From: Pantoea sp. CCBC3-3-1
Lineage (GTDB): Bacteria > Pseudomonadota > Gammaproteobacteria > Enterobacterales > Enterobacteriaceae
Assembly: GCF_007981265.1 (NCBI RefSeq)
Contig: NZ_CP034363.1
Span: forward strand, 310,001-374,000
Direction of reading: 5' to 3'
DNA length: 64,000 nt
Shown here: piece by piece, positions 55,574 to 64,000 of the stretch
How the letters are laid out: each line of letters opens with the position of its first letter
Position numbering within the stretch: the stretch's first letter is position 1
The notes under the pieces: generated by a model
Database searches by the model: none
What the model was told of the DNA's origin: nothing
The model's input: the letters and a program-made list of their open reading frames with translations, nothing else
Position numbers and translations under genes: made by a program

Positions 55574-55891
55574 AAAAACTCCGCTTTTTTTGTTTTTATA
55601 ACGTCATTCCTTGTTAACTGTCTCAGTGGGGTTGTTTCTGGTCGTTACCGTCTTCAGGCAGAGGGTTACAATTTGCCCGGCCTCTCTGCCCGGGCACGTT
55701 TTGACTTAACCATCGAACGCGACATATCAGCGGCCAAAAGCGGCCAGAAATTATTGCTGAATATTATTTTAATCAGGCCGATAACCGGTAAAACACCTTT
55801 GGGCAGTAAGGGAATTTTCCCGAGCCGTGGCCTGTCTGCCATCCGGAGCTTCCTTTGGGGCGGCAGCACTCAACAACCAGGCGAAAAGAGA

Positions 55892-58828
55892 ATGAACGAA
55901 AATAATGATGTGATGTACCGGTTGTTGGTGCAGAGCGTAATTGATTACGCACTTTATATGCTGACACCTGATGGCATTGTCGCGAACTGGAATGCAGGCG
56001 CCATCCGGGCCAAAGGCTATCAGCCAGAAGAGATCATCGGCAAAAATTTTGAGTGTTTCTACAGCGCCGCCGATCGGGCAAAAAATCTGCCGCAGCGTGG
56101 CCTCGCTATTGCCCGTGAAACCGGGCGTTATGAAGTGGAAGGCTGGCGCTATCGGAAAGACGGCAGCGCCTTTTGGGCACACGTAGTGATTGATGCGGTA
56201 AAGGATGATGAAGGAACGCTGATTGGCTTTGCCAAAATCACCCGTGACTGCACCGAGCAGCAGGCCAGGCTCGCCGAGCAGCGGGCGCAGGAGCAAAAAT
56301 TTCGCCTGTTAGTGGAGGGCGTGACGGATTACGCCATCTATATGCTTGACCCTGAAGGCCACGTCGTTAACTGGAATGAAGGCGCAAGGCGCTCGAAAGG
56401 TTATAACGCCGACGAAATCGTCGGCAAACATTTTTCCTGTTTCTACAGCGAGAAAGATCAGCAGGCAAAACTGCCGCAGGCGAATCTGAAAACGGCTTAC
56501 CGCACGGGGCGTTTCGAAGAACAGGGCTGGCGATATCGTAAAGACGGCACCTCGTTCTGGGCGCACGTGGTGATTGATGCCGTGCATGACGACGACGGCA
56601 AGCTGATTGGCTACGCCAAAATCACCCGCGACTGTACCGAACAACAACGCGTGCTGCGCGAACAGCGTGAAAGAGAGCAGGTGTTCCGCCTGCTGGTTGA
56701 AGGCGTAAGCGACTACGCCATCTATATGCTCGATCCCAAAGGCAAGGTCGTAAACTGGAACGCCGGGGCTCATCGCGCCAAAGGCTATACGGCAGAAGAG
56801 ATCGTCGGCAAACATTTTTCCTGCTTCTACAGCGCCCAGGATCGACTGGCCCGCACGCCGGAAACCAATCTGCACATCGCCCATACGACCGGGCGGTTTG
56901 AAGATCAGGGCTGGCGGTATCGAAAAGATGGCAGTGCCTTCTGGGCGCATGTCGTGATTGAGTCGATTTATACCGACGAGGGCAAGCTGATTGGCTATGC
57001 CAAAATTACCCGTGACTGTACAGAAGTGCGCGAGTACGAGCAGCAGATCCTGCGAGCGAAGGATTTAGCGGAGCAAAACAGCGCGCAAATGGCTTCGCTG
57101 TCGACATTTCTTGATACCATTATTGCTAATATTCCGTCCTGCGTGATTGTGGAAGATGTGGTCTCGCGGGAAGTATTGCTGCTGAATAACAAAGCGGAAC
57201 AGCTGCTCGGCCTGAAAATAAAAGAGGTAAAAGGCAAAATGCTGGTCGACTGCATGCCTTCAGAGCTCAGCAGCTATTTTGCGCAGCTCGCCACGGCAGC
57301 CCAGCGTAATGAAGGCGTACATCGCAATGAGCAGCTGTTACGCACCCGCGGTGGTGAAAAAATCATTAATGCCTCTGCTTCGCTGATTCACGGCAACGAT
57401 GCGCGCACCAATTACGTTTTGCTGATTGCGGATGACGTTACCGATCAGCGGGCGGCCGATGCCCGTATTCACCATATGGCGCATCACGATAACCTGACCA
57501 GCCTGCCAAACCGCGTGCTGTTTAGCCAGCGCCTGAATGAAGCGCTGCGTACTGATTTTGATACCAGTAAAATCACCGCCGCCCTCTGTCTGGATCTGGA
57601 TAATTTTAAAAACGTCAATGATGCGCTGGGCCATCAGGTGGGTGACGATCTGCTGCGTGCGGTTGCAGGCCGTCTGCGTAGCGCGCTACGTGAACAGGAT
57701 ACGCTGGCTCGTAACGGTGGCGATGAATTCTCCGTGGTGCTGCCTGGCCTGACGCATCAGGATGAAGCCGAAGCGGTGGCGCAGCGCCTGATTGAAGTTA
57801 TCCGGCCGTCGTTCAATGTGGATGGTCACAACCTGTCGGTTGGGTTGAGCATCGGTATTTCCCTTGCTGCGGGCGGTTTGACCTCGCCTGACGAACTGCT
57901 GCGCTGCGCGGATATGGCGCTGTACGAAGCCAAACGCAACGGCCGCAATCGCTTCGAGCATTTCTCGCATGAAATGGGCGAGGCGGCCAGCAAGCGTCGG
58001 ATGATTGAGACCGACCTGCGTGAAGCGATGACCAACCGCCATCTTAAACTGTATTACCAGCCGATCACGAACGGACAGGGCTACGACATCATCGGCTATG
58101 AGGCGCTGATGCGCTGGCATCACCCCAAGCAGGGGCTGATTATGCCGCTGGATTTTATTCCCGTGGCGGAGGAAACCGGTCTGATTCATACGCTGGGTGC
58201 TTTTGCACTGTATGAGGCCTGCCGGGAAGCCTCTACCTGGCCAGAAGACCAGAGCGTGGCGGTGAATCTTTCACCGTTGCAGTTCAAGAACAGTTCACTG
58301 GTATCCGTCGTGGAAGCCGCACTAAAGGATTCCGGCCTGTCGCCGCACCGTCTGGAAGTGGAGATCACCGAGTCGGTGCTGTTGGATAATACCCGGGTTA
58401 ATATTCGTACCTTGCAAAAGCTGAAAACGCTCGGCGTGCGCATTGCGCTGGATGATTTCGGCACCGGCTATTCGTCATTAAGCTATCTGCGTTCGTTCCC
58501 GTTCGACAAAATCAAAATCGACAAGTCGTTTATTAACGATATGAAAGACAGCCGTGAAGCGTTGGCGATCATCCGGGCGATTACCGGGATGAGCCGCAGC
58601 CTGGATATTCAAATCACGGCGGAAGGTGTAGAAAGCAGTGAACAGTTCGAACAGCTGAAAATTGAGGGCTGTACCCTGTTCCAGGGCTACTATTTTGGCC
58701 GTCCGCAGCCATCAGAAACACGATTAAAGCTGTTTGATTCCCCGCAGGGCATGAATGAGGAGGCTTCTATCTCTACCAGTTTGGTTGCTGTCACTCCTCA
58801 GCCTGGAAAGAACGGGGTTGTGCTATAG
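55892..58828 (+). CDS. PAS(x3-4)-GGDEF-EAL cyclic-di-GMP turnover protein
   Basis: 978 residues from ATG 55892 (GCGAAAAGAG upstream); an in-frame ATG at 55673 would add 73 residues with no domain. Three very similar PAS domains in tandem (about 8-130, 131-255, 256-375), each with DYA-YML-P-G-V-NWN-GA, CFYS, GWRYRKDG-FWAHVVI and AKITRDCTE, then a diverged fourth sensor domain, a GGDEF domain (GGDEF at 609-613, inhibitory RxxD as REQD) and an EAL domain (EAL at 737-739, DDFGTGYSSL, AEGVE). Both catalytic motifs look intact. No membrane segment. It presumably tunes c-di-GMP in response to a cytoplasmic cue. Confidence 0.92.
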   Translation: MNENNDVMYRLLVQSVIDYALYMLTPDGIVANWNAGAIRAKGYQPEEIIGKNFECFYSAADRAKNLPQRGLAIARETGRYEVEGWRYRKDGSAFWAHVVIDAVKDDEGTLIGFAKITRDCTEQQARLAEQRAQEQKFRLLVEGVTDYAIYMLDPEGHVVNWNEGARRSKGYNADEIVGKHFSCFYSEKDQQAKLPQANLKTAYRTGRFEEQGWRYRKDGTSFWAHVVIDAVHDDDGKLIGYAKITRDCTEQQRVLREQREREQVFRLLVEGVSDYAIYMLDPKGKVVNWNAGAHRAKGYTAEEIVGKHFSCFYSAQDRLARTPETNLHIAHTTGRFEDQGWRYRKDGSAFWAHVVIESIYTDEGKLIGYAKITRDCTEVREYEQQILRAKDLAEQNSAQMASLSTFLDTIIANIPSCVIVEDVVSREVLLLNNKAEQLLGLKIKEVKGKMLVDCMPSELSSYFAQLATAAQRNEGVHRNEQLLRTRGGEKIINASASLIHGNDARTNYVLLIADDVTDQRAADARIHHMAHHDNLTSLPNRVLFSQRLNEALRTDFDTSKITAALCLDLDNFKNVNDALGHQVGDDLLRAVAGRLRSALREQDTLARNGGDEFSVVLPGLTHQDEAEAVAQRLIEVIRPSFNVDGHNLSVGLSIGISLAAGGLTSPDELLRCADMALYEAKRNGRNRFEHFSHEMGEAASKRRMIETDLREAMTNRHLKLYYQPITNGQGYDIIGYEALMRWHHPKQGLIMPLDFIPVAEETGLIHTLGAFALYEACREASTWPEDQSVAVNLSPLQFKNSSLVSVVEAALKDSGLSPHRLEVEITESVLLDNTRVNIRTLQKLKTLGVRIALDDFGTGYSSLSYLRSFPFDKIKIDKSFINDMKDSREALAIIRAITGMSRSLDIQITAEGVESSEQFEQLKIEGCTLFQGYYFGRPQPSETRLKLFDSPQGMNEEASISTSLVAVTPQPGKNGVVL

Positions 58829-59251
58829 AAGTAAAGGGGTATTCAGGGCCATAATTTACTGCATTTTGGCCCTGAAGCTTTTCCGGCACTGGAAAGTACG
58901 ATCGATAAAGAAAAATCCAGCCTGTTCAATCGAGCTGGCTAATCTCTGATAAGCATTTTTGTCAGGCATAACTATACTAAAAAAATTGCCATTTTTTATT
59001 TTCAACTGGCCCTGAATCGGTAATTTGGCTTTAGCGAAGAGAACGTTTTGTAAAATCATTAATTGTTAATGAATTTGTGCCATTTTGTTTCTTAGTGCTC
59101 AAATTTTGCAAAAAGACCTGTTAAAATGCCGGATATTGTTACCGGTAACATTGATCCGGATCAAAATACCCGCTTTTCATAACAAAAACAGTAGCGCAAC
59201 CGTGAACCCTTAACCGCTTTTTGACCAGGCGAAGTTTAAGAAGGCAATGTA
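58829..59251. other. Intergenic region upstream of the gluconate dehydrogenase operon
   Basis: About 420 bp, AT-rich in its middle, no gene. The last 120 bp contain the GntR-type operator and presumably the operon promoter. Confidence 0.55.
59137..59150. promoter_or_regulatory. GntR-type operator (gluconate repressor)
   Basis: TGTTACCGGTAACA is a perfect palindrome equal to the known enterobacterial GntR half-sites (TGTTACC). It lies 102 bp before the first gene of the operon. A second 10-bp palindrome, GATCCGGATC (59153-59162), follows it directly. Confidence 0.75.
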
Positions 59252-59989
59252 ATGTCGAAAGAAAAAACTGGAAGTTCCCGCCGGGACTTTCTGCTGAAAA
59301 CGATCGCGATAGCACCTGCAATGGCGATCGGGACGAGCGGAATTGGCGCGCTCACCGCAGCGGCGCCAGCTGGCGCAAAAGAGACCCCGCCTGCCGGCCC
59401 GCAAAAAGCCCGTGACTATCAGCCCACCTGGTTTACACCAGAAGAATACGCTTTTGTTCAGGCTGCCGTCGCGCGTTTGATCCCTGCCGACGATCGTGGC
59501 CCGGGCGCGCTGGAAGCAGGCGTGCCTGAATATATCGATCGCCAGATGAACACCCCTTATGCCACCGGCTCTAACTGGTATATGCAGGGGCCTTTCCACC
59601 CGGATGCGGATAAGGCGTTGGGCTATCAGCTGCCGCTGGTGCCGCGCGATATTTATCGTCTTGGCCTTGCCGATGCCGATGCCGTGGCAAAAGCGCAGCA
59701 CGGCAAGGTGTTTGCTCAGCTGACTCAGGAGCAGCAGGATGCGCTGCTTCAGGCTTTTGAAGCGGGCAGCGTGGAATTCAAACAGGTTCCGGCGAAAGTC
59801 TTTTTCACTTTCCTGCTGCAAAACACCCGTGAAGGTTTCTTCAGCGATCCTATCCACGGCGGTAATCAGGGCATGGTCGGCTGGACGCTGATTAACTTCC
59901 CTGGCGCACGCGCTGATTTTATGGACTGGGTTGAGCGTGGCGAGCGTTATCCGTTCCCACCGGTATCGATTCGTGGGGAAAGAGCATAA
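59252..59989 (+). CDS. Gluconate 2-dehydrogenase, small (gamma) subunit with Tat signal
   Basis: 245 residues. Twin-arginine signal [19 protein letters not shown] (Arg10-Arg11) shows that the subunit, probably piggybacking the flavoprotein, is exported folded. Mature part is the gluconate dehydrogenase subunit 3 family: [40 protein letters not shown] and [28 protein letters not shown]. It helps assemble and export the FAD subunit. First of three tightly spaced genes (2 and 8 bp gaps). Confidence 0.93.
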   Translation: MSKEKTGSSRRDFLLKTIAIAPAMAIGTSGIGALTAAAPAGAKETPPAGPQKARDYQPTWFTPEEYAFVQAAVARLIPADDRGPGALEAGVPEYIDRQMNTPYATGSNWYMQGPFHPDADKALGYQLPLVPRDIYRLGLADADAVAKAQHGKVFAQLTQEQQDALLQAFEAGSVEFKQVPAKVFFTFLLQNTREGFFSDPIHGGNQGMVGWTLINFPGARADFMDWVERGERYPFPPVSIRGERA

Positions 59990-59991
59990 GC

Positions 59992-61773
59992 ATGGCAAAC
60001 GAAATGAAAAAAGTGGATGCGGTGATCGTCGGCTTCGGCTGGGCGGGATCGATCATGGCCAAAGAGCTGACTGAAGCGGGCCTGAACGTGGTTGCGCTGG
60101 AACGCGGCCCGCACCGTGATACCTATCCTGATGGCGCTTATCCGCAGGTTATCGACGAACTCACCTATAACATCCGTAAAAAGCTGTTCCAGGATCTGTC
60201 GAAAAGCACCGTCACCATTCGCCACAACTCGGCGCAAACCGCTCAGCCATATCGTCAACTGGCGGCGTTCTTACCGGGCACCGGCACCGGTGGCGCAGGC
60301 CTGCACTGGTCGGGCGTGCATTTCCGTGTCGATCCTATCGAACTGCGGATGCGCAGCCATTACGAAGAGCGCTACGGCAAAAAATTTATTCCTGAAGGCA
60401 TGACGATTCAGGACTTTGGCGTGACTTACGACGAGCTGGAACCGTTTTTCGATAAGGCCGAAAAAGTTTTCGGGACGTCCGGTTCCGAGTGGAGCGTGAA
60501 AGGCAAGGTCATCGGGCAGGGCAAAGGCAATCCGTTTGCGCCAGACCGCTCCGATAAATTCCCGCTGCCCGCGCAAAAACGCACTTATTCCGCACAGCTG
60601 TTTGCCCAGGCAGCAGAATCGATTGGCTATCATCCTTACGATCTGCCTTCCGCCAACACGTCTGGCCCGTACACCAACACCTACGGCGCGCAGATGGGGC
60701 CGTGCAACTTCTGCGGTTATTGTAGCGGCTACGCCTGCTACATGTATTCCAAAGCATCACCGAACGTTAACGTGCTGCCAGCGCTGCGTCAGGAAGCGAA
60801 GTTTGAACTGCGTGAAAACGCCAACGTGCTGCGCGTTAACCTGACCGCTGATAAAAAACGCGCAACGGGCGTGACCTACGTCGACGCGCTGGGACGTCAG
60901 ATTGAGCAGCCTGCCGATCTGGTTATCCTCTCGGCGTTCCAGTTCCATAACGTGCACCTGATGCTGCTTTCCGGTATTGGCAAGCCGTATGACCCGGTTA
61001 CCAACGAAGGCACGGTAGGTCGTAACTTCGCCTATCAGAACATCTCCACCATTAAAGCCTTCTTTGATAAAGACGTCTTCACCAACAACTTTATCGGTGC
61101 GGGCGGCGCAGGCGTGGGCGTGGATGACTTCAACGCCGACAACTTCGATCACGGCAAATATGGCTTCGTTGGCGGTTCGCCGATGTGGGTAAACCAGGCC
61201 GGCGTGAAGCCAATCTCCGGTCTGCCAACGCCTCCGGGCACGCCAAACTGGGGCAGCAAATGGAAAGCGGCAGTGGCCGATCACTATACGCATCATGTTT
61301 CAATGGATGCTCACGGCGCACACCAGTCCTATCGCAATAACTATCTGGATCTCGACCCGAACTACAAGGATGCTTTCGGCCAGCCGCTGCTGCGCATGAC
61401 GTTCGACTGGCAGGAAAACGACATCAAAATGTCGCAGTTTATGCACGGCCGGATGCACAAAATCGCTGAAGCGATGAATCCCAAGCTGATTAGCGGCGCA
61501 CCTAAGATGCCAGGCGCACATTTTGACACCACCGTTTATCAAACCACGCATATGAACGGCGGCGCAATCATGGGTGAAGATCCGAAAACCAGCGCGGTGA
61601 ACCGCTATCTGCAAAGCTGGGATGTGCCAAACGTCTTTGTTCCGGGCGCATCCGCCTTCCCACAAGGTTTGGGCTATAACCCAACCGGCATGGTGGCGGC
61701 GTTGACTTACTGGTCAGCCAAAGCGATTCGTGAACAGTATCTGAAAAACCCCGGTCCGTTGGTGCAGGCATAA
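59992..61773 (+). CDS. Gluconate 2-dehydrogenase, FAD (GMC oxidoreductase) catalytic subunit
   Basis: 593 residues. Rossmann motif VGFGWAGSIMAKELTEAGLNVVALERG near the start, GTGTGGAGLHWSGVHFR, and the late PTGMVAALTYWSA close of GMC enzymes with catalytic His/Asn region around HMNGGAIMGEDP and GYNPTGM. Cys238, Cys241, Cys244 and Cys249 (CNFCGYCSGYAC) could hold an iron-sulfur cluster passing electrons to the cytochrome, as found in related FAD glucose dehydrogenase. No own signal peptide; exported with the Tat subunit. Oxidises gluconate to 2-ketogluconate in the periplasm; 2-ketogluconate or another sugar acid is the alternative. Confidence 0.92.
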   Translation: MANEMKKVDAVIVGFGWAGSIMAKELTEAGLNVVALERGPHRDTYPDGAYPQVIDELTYNIRKKLFQDLSKSTVTIRHNSAQTAQPYRQLAAFLPGTGTGGAGLHWSGVHFRVDPIELRMRSHYEERYGKKFIPEGMTIQDFGVTYDELEPFFDKAEKVFGTSGSEWSVKGKVIGQGKGNPFAPDRSDKFPLPAQKRTYSAQLFAQAAESIGYHPYDLPSANTSGPYTNTYGAQMGPCNFCGYCSGYACYMYSKASPNVNVLPALRQEAKFELRENANVLRVNLTADKKRATGVTYVDALGRQIEQPADLVILSAFQFHNVHLMLLSGIGKPYDPVTNEGTVGRNFAYQNISTIKAFFDKDVFTNNFIGAGGAGVGVDDFNADNFDHGKYGFVGGSPMWVNQAGVKPISGLPTPPGTPNWGSKWKAAVADHYTHHVSMDAHGAHQSYRNNYLDLDPNYKDAFGQPLLRMTFDWQENDIKMSQFMHGRMHKIAEAMNPKLISGAPKMPGAHFDTTVYQTTHMNGGAIMGEDPKTSAVNRYLQSWDVPNVFVPGASAFPQGLGYNPTGMVAALTYWSAKAIREQYLKNPGPLVQA

Positions 61774-61781
61774 GGATATCC

Positions 61782-63098
61782 ATGATGAAAATGATGATCC
61801 CTGCCCTGTTACTGGGCATGACCACCTTTGCCGCCGTGGCGGACGAGAGCGGTGCTGAGCAGATCAAGCGCGGCGAATACCTGGCGCGAGCCGGTGACTG
61901 CGTGGCTTGTCATACTAAAATGGGTGGCAAGCCCTTTGCTGGCGGCCTGTCGATGGCAACCCCGATTGGCAATATTTACTCCACCAACATCACGCCGGAC
62001 AAGAAAACCGGGATTGGCGATTACAGCTACGACGATTTCCAGAAAGCGGTTCGTCATGGCATCGCGAAGAATGGCGACACGCTTTATCCGGCCATGCCTT
62101 ATCCTTCTTATGCCGTGGTGAGCGATGAAGATATGCAGGCGCTGTATGCCTGGTTTATGCATGGCGTGCAGCCGGTTGAGCAGGCTAACCAGAAGAGCGA
62201 CATTCCGTGGCCGCTGTCGATGCGCTGGCCGCTGGCCATCTGGCGTGGCATGTTTGCGCCAGACGTGAAAGCTTTCCAGCCGGTGAAAGGCCAGGATGCG
62301 GTGCTGGCGCGCGGTCAGTATCTGGTGGAAGGTTTGGGCCACTGCGGTGCCTGCCATACGCCGCGTAGCCTGACTATGCAGGAAAAAGCGCTGAACGACA
62401 GCGAAGGCAGCGATTATCTTTCCGGCAGCAACGCGCCGATTGATGGCTGGACGGCGAACAACCTGCGCGGCGACAGCCGTGACGGACTTGGCCGCTGGAG
62501 CGAAGACGATTTGGTGCAGTTCCTGCGCATGGGCCGCAACGATCATACCGCCGTGTTTGGCGGCATGACGGAAGTCGTCCAGCACAGCTTGCAGCATCTG
62601 AGCGCAGAAGATGCGACGGCAATTGCGCGTTATCTGAAGTCACTGGGTGCACGCGATCCTAATCAGGTTGGTTTCACCCAGGACGATACGGTTGCCAAAG
62701 CCTTGTGGAAAGGCGACGACAGCAAGCCGGGCGCGTCGGTGTATGTCGACAGCTGCGGTGCCTGCCATAAAACTGACGGCAGCGGCTACAAGCGTTTCTT
62801 CCCGGAACTGCGTGGCAACCCGGTCGTGCTGGCCGAAGATCCAACGTCACTGATCCATATCGTGCTTAGCGGGGCGACGCTGCCCGGCGTGAAGGGTGCG
62901 CCTTCTGCTGTCACCATGCCGGCCTTTGGCTGGCGGCTGAACGACCAGCAGGTTGCGGATGTGGTTAACTTTATCCGTACCAGCTGGGGCAATACGGCGA
63001 AAGCTCAGGTCAGCGCCAGCGACGTCGCGAAAGCGCGTAAAAACGTGGCGGGTGAACAGGGCAATGTCGATATTGAGAAACTGACTGAAGTGAAATAA
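61782..63098 (+). CDS. Gluconate 2-dehydrogenase, triheme cytochrome c subunit
   Basis: 438 residues with a Sec signal (MMKMMIPALLLGMTTFAAVA). Three heme sites: CVACH at 40-44, CGACH at 188-192 and CGACH at 325-329. It accepts electrons from the FAD subunit and reduces ubiquinone at the outer face of the inner membrane. ATG has AAGGAT just upstream, 8 bp after the previous stop. A clear terminator follows at 63104. Confidence 0.93.
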   Translation: MMKMMIPALLLGMTTFAAVADESGAEQIKRGEYLARAGDCVACHTKMGGKPFAGGLSMATPIGNIYSTNITPDKKTGIGDYSYDDFQKAVRHGIAKNGDTLYPAMPYPSYAVVSDEDMQALYAWFMHGVQPVEQANQKSDIPWPLSMRWPLAIWRGMFAPDVKAFQPVKGQDAVLARGQYLVEGLGHCGACHTPRSLTMQEKALNDSEGSDYLSGSNAPIDGWTANNLRGDSRDGLGRWSEDDLVQFLRMGRNDHTAVFGGMTEVVQHSLQHLSAEDATAIARYLKSLGARDPNQVGFTQDDTVAKALWKGDDSKPGASVYVDSCGACHKTDGSGYKRFFPELRGNPVVLAEDPTSLIHIVLSGATLPGVKGAPSAVTMPAFGWRLNDQQVADVVNFIRTSWGNTAKAQVSASDVAKARKNVAGEQGNVDIEKLTEVK

Positions 63099-63103
63099 TG
63101 TTG

Positions 63104-63133
63104 AATACGGCCAGTTTACTGGCCGTATTTTCT
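63104..63133 (+). terminator. Terminator of the gluconate dehydrogenase operon
   Basis: AATACGGCCAG-TTTA-CTGGCCGTATT, eleven pairs, then TTCT, six bases after the last stop codon. Confidence 0.85.
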
Positions 63134-63270
63134 CATCCATTCTGAGATATTTTCCCTGCCTGACGCTGTTTTTTTCTTTTTAATGTCCCGCACTGAAATT
63201 GCCGACAGACAGGTTCATTCCATTAAGCTGTATAAACTAACAGTCTTATTTTTTTGTATATAAAAAAGAA

Positions 63271-63290
63271 ACGCGCCAGATGGCGCGTAA
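63271..63290. terminator. Second hairpin, probably a bidirectional terminator
   Basis: ACGCGCCA/TGGCGCGT with a GA-containing tiny loop; T-rich sequence on both sides (minus strand TTTCTTTTTT, plus strand TTGTTGTTTTT). The 440 bp between the operon and the next gene hold nothing else that I can name. Confidence 0.55.
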
Positions 63291-63541
63291 TTGTTGTTTT
63301 TCTGTTAACTTCTTTTATTTTTATCGGAATATAATAATAATTAATGCGTGATATTATTTCGTAGAGTTATAGTGTCCCTGGTGCTGGAAACAGACAAAAA
63401 AAACAGCATATCCGCTTTTGCTTCTCCGTTTATAATAGCGAACAATATAATCTGAATGATACGGTAGAAAACCCCCTTGAATTCCCGACGATAAAATGTT
63501 ATTCGACTACGTTTGGATGGTAATTTAATAACGGAGCAGTA

Positions 63542-63952
63542 ATGAAAATCGTTGTAACGGATACGCCTGCTGAACAGGATGAGCAATTTGTTATTGACAG
63601 CCTGTGGCAGCACAACAGTCAATTTGATGATGTGGATATAACGCCGCTTTTCCTCACGTTGCGAGATGATGACAATCAGATTTATGGCGGGTTGGTGGCC
63701 AGAACCTGGTGGCAGGGACTGGAAATACAATATTTGTGGATCGGTGAACAGGAGCGGGGGAAGGGCAGAGGAAACCAGCTGATGCTTAAGGCAGAAGAGG
63801 TTGCAAAAGCACGAGGATGCCAGATGGCGTACGTAGATACCTTTGATTTCCAGGCAAAGGGTTTTTATGAAAAACTGGGCTATCAGGCTTATGGCAGCAT
63901 GGATGGCTACCTTGGAAAACATACACGCTATTATCTGAAAAAAGCGTTTTAA
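63542..63952 (+). CDS. GNAT-family N-acetyltransferase
   Basis: 136 residues, start after AACGGAGCAGTA. The acetyl-CoA loop reads ERGKGRGNQLM (Q/R-x-x-G-x-G type) following the strand IQYLWIGEQ, and the C-terminal FYEKLGYQAYGSM is the usual last GNAT strand-helix. Substrate unknown; small GNATs of this form acetylate amines, antibiotics or protein termini. AT-rich upstream region, so it may be an accessory gene. Confidence 0.87.
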   Translation: MKIVVTDTPAEQDEQFVIDSLWQHNSQFDDVDITPLFLTLRDDDNQIYGGLVARTWWQGLEIQYLWIGEQERGKGRGNQLMLKAEEVAKARGCQMAYVDTFDFQAKGFYEKLGYQAYGSMDGYLGKHTRYYLKKAF

Positions 63953-64000
63953 TAAAAACGGAAAAAGTATGTCGCAGGACGATAAGTATAGTTACTTCCG

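Noticed and set aside
55673..55891. 73-residue N-terminal extension of the PAS-GGDEF-EAL protein
   Set aside because: The upstream ATG has no ribosome site and the added residues show no domain; the first PAS starts right after the ATG at 55892.
1..64000. CRISPR array, tRNA/rRNA genes, prophage or integrase
   Set aside because: No regularly spaced repeats, no cloverleaf or rRNA-like sequence noticed and no integrase-like protein in the window; checked by reading only.

Overview
The window reads as a chromosomal segment of a member of the Enterobacterales, most likely Erwiniaceae (Erwinia/Pantoea-like). The reasons are the preserved E. coli-like gene neighbourhood yjcB ... soxS/soxR ... ghxP, yjcE ... 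actP-yjcH-acs / gltP, an enterobacterial cspA-type gene with its long leader, and accessory genes typical of plant-associated relatives (periplasmic gluconate dehydrogenase, SbmA, a large autotransporter). The genus is an inference from content and was not computed.

Layout. 1-4.1 kb: the end of an EAL phosphodiesterase and a 1270-residue three-domain protein (glycoside hydrolase, glycosyltransferase, UDP-galactopyranose-mutase-like flavoprotein). 4.5-7.6 kb: haloacetate-dehalogenase-like hydrolase, an exported protein/lipoprotein pair, an SDR oxidoreductase. 7.77-8.24 kb: a compact locus between SDR and MFS genes that looks like an unannotated type I toxin-antitoxin system: a divergent ~100-nt RNA with its own terminator, a 24-nt near-complementary target in the leader of a 39-codon hydrophobic peptide, a hairpin over the ribosome binding site and a UUCG-loop terminator. 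8.2-19.7 kb: transporters (CynX-like, MHS-type, DMT), a cold shock protein, a methyltransferase with a divergent XRE regulator, siderophore-interacting protein, a hydrolase, DUF3828 and VirK/YbjX proteins, an AraC regulator. 19.7-25 kb: AT-rich surface-polysaccharide patch with an IS3 remnant, a flippase and two tandem TupA-like ATP-grasp genes.

25-42.5 kb is the conserved core: yjcB, a dgcN (yfiN)-type diguanylate cyclase with a small unknown partner gene, soxS and soxR with an exact SoxR operator, a glutathione transferase, ghxP, yjcE, a ParE/Phd-type toxin-antitoxin insertion, a LysR regulator facing a cidA/lrgA-lrgB pair, yfaZ, acs-yjcH-actP and gltP. 43-50 kb: a 1719-residue autotransporter and an AT-rich AlbA_2/Schlafen-like ATP-binding protein, both likely accessory.

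50.4-64 kb: an Aer-like chemoreceptor, a probable Fur-controlled small RNA, ATP-dependent dihydroxyacetone kinase overlapping tail to tail with sbmA, a triple-PAS GGDEF-EAL protein, a three-gene membrane gluconate 2-dehydrogenase operon preceded by a GntR-type operator, and a GNAT acetyltransferase.

Themes: c-di-GMP turnover (three genes), iron (Fur-like sites), oxidative stress (SoxRS), acetate/gluconate/dicarboxylate use and cell-surface building. Strongest candidates for undescribed biology: the type I toxin-antitoxin locus at 7.77-8.24 kb and the Fur-box small RNA at 52.18-52.31 kb.
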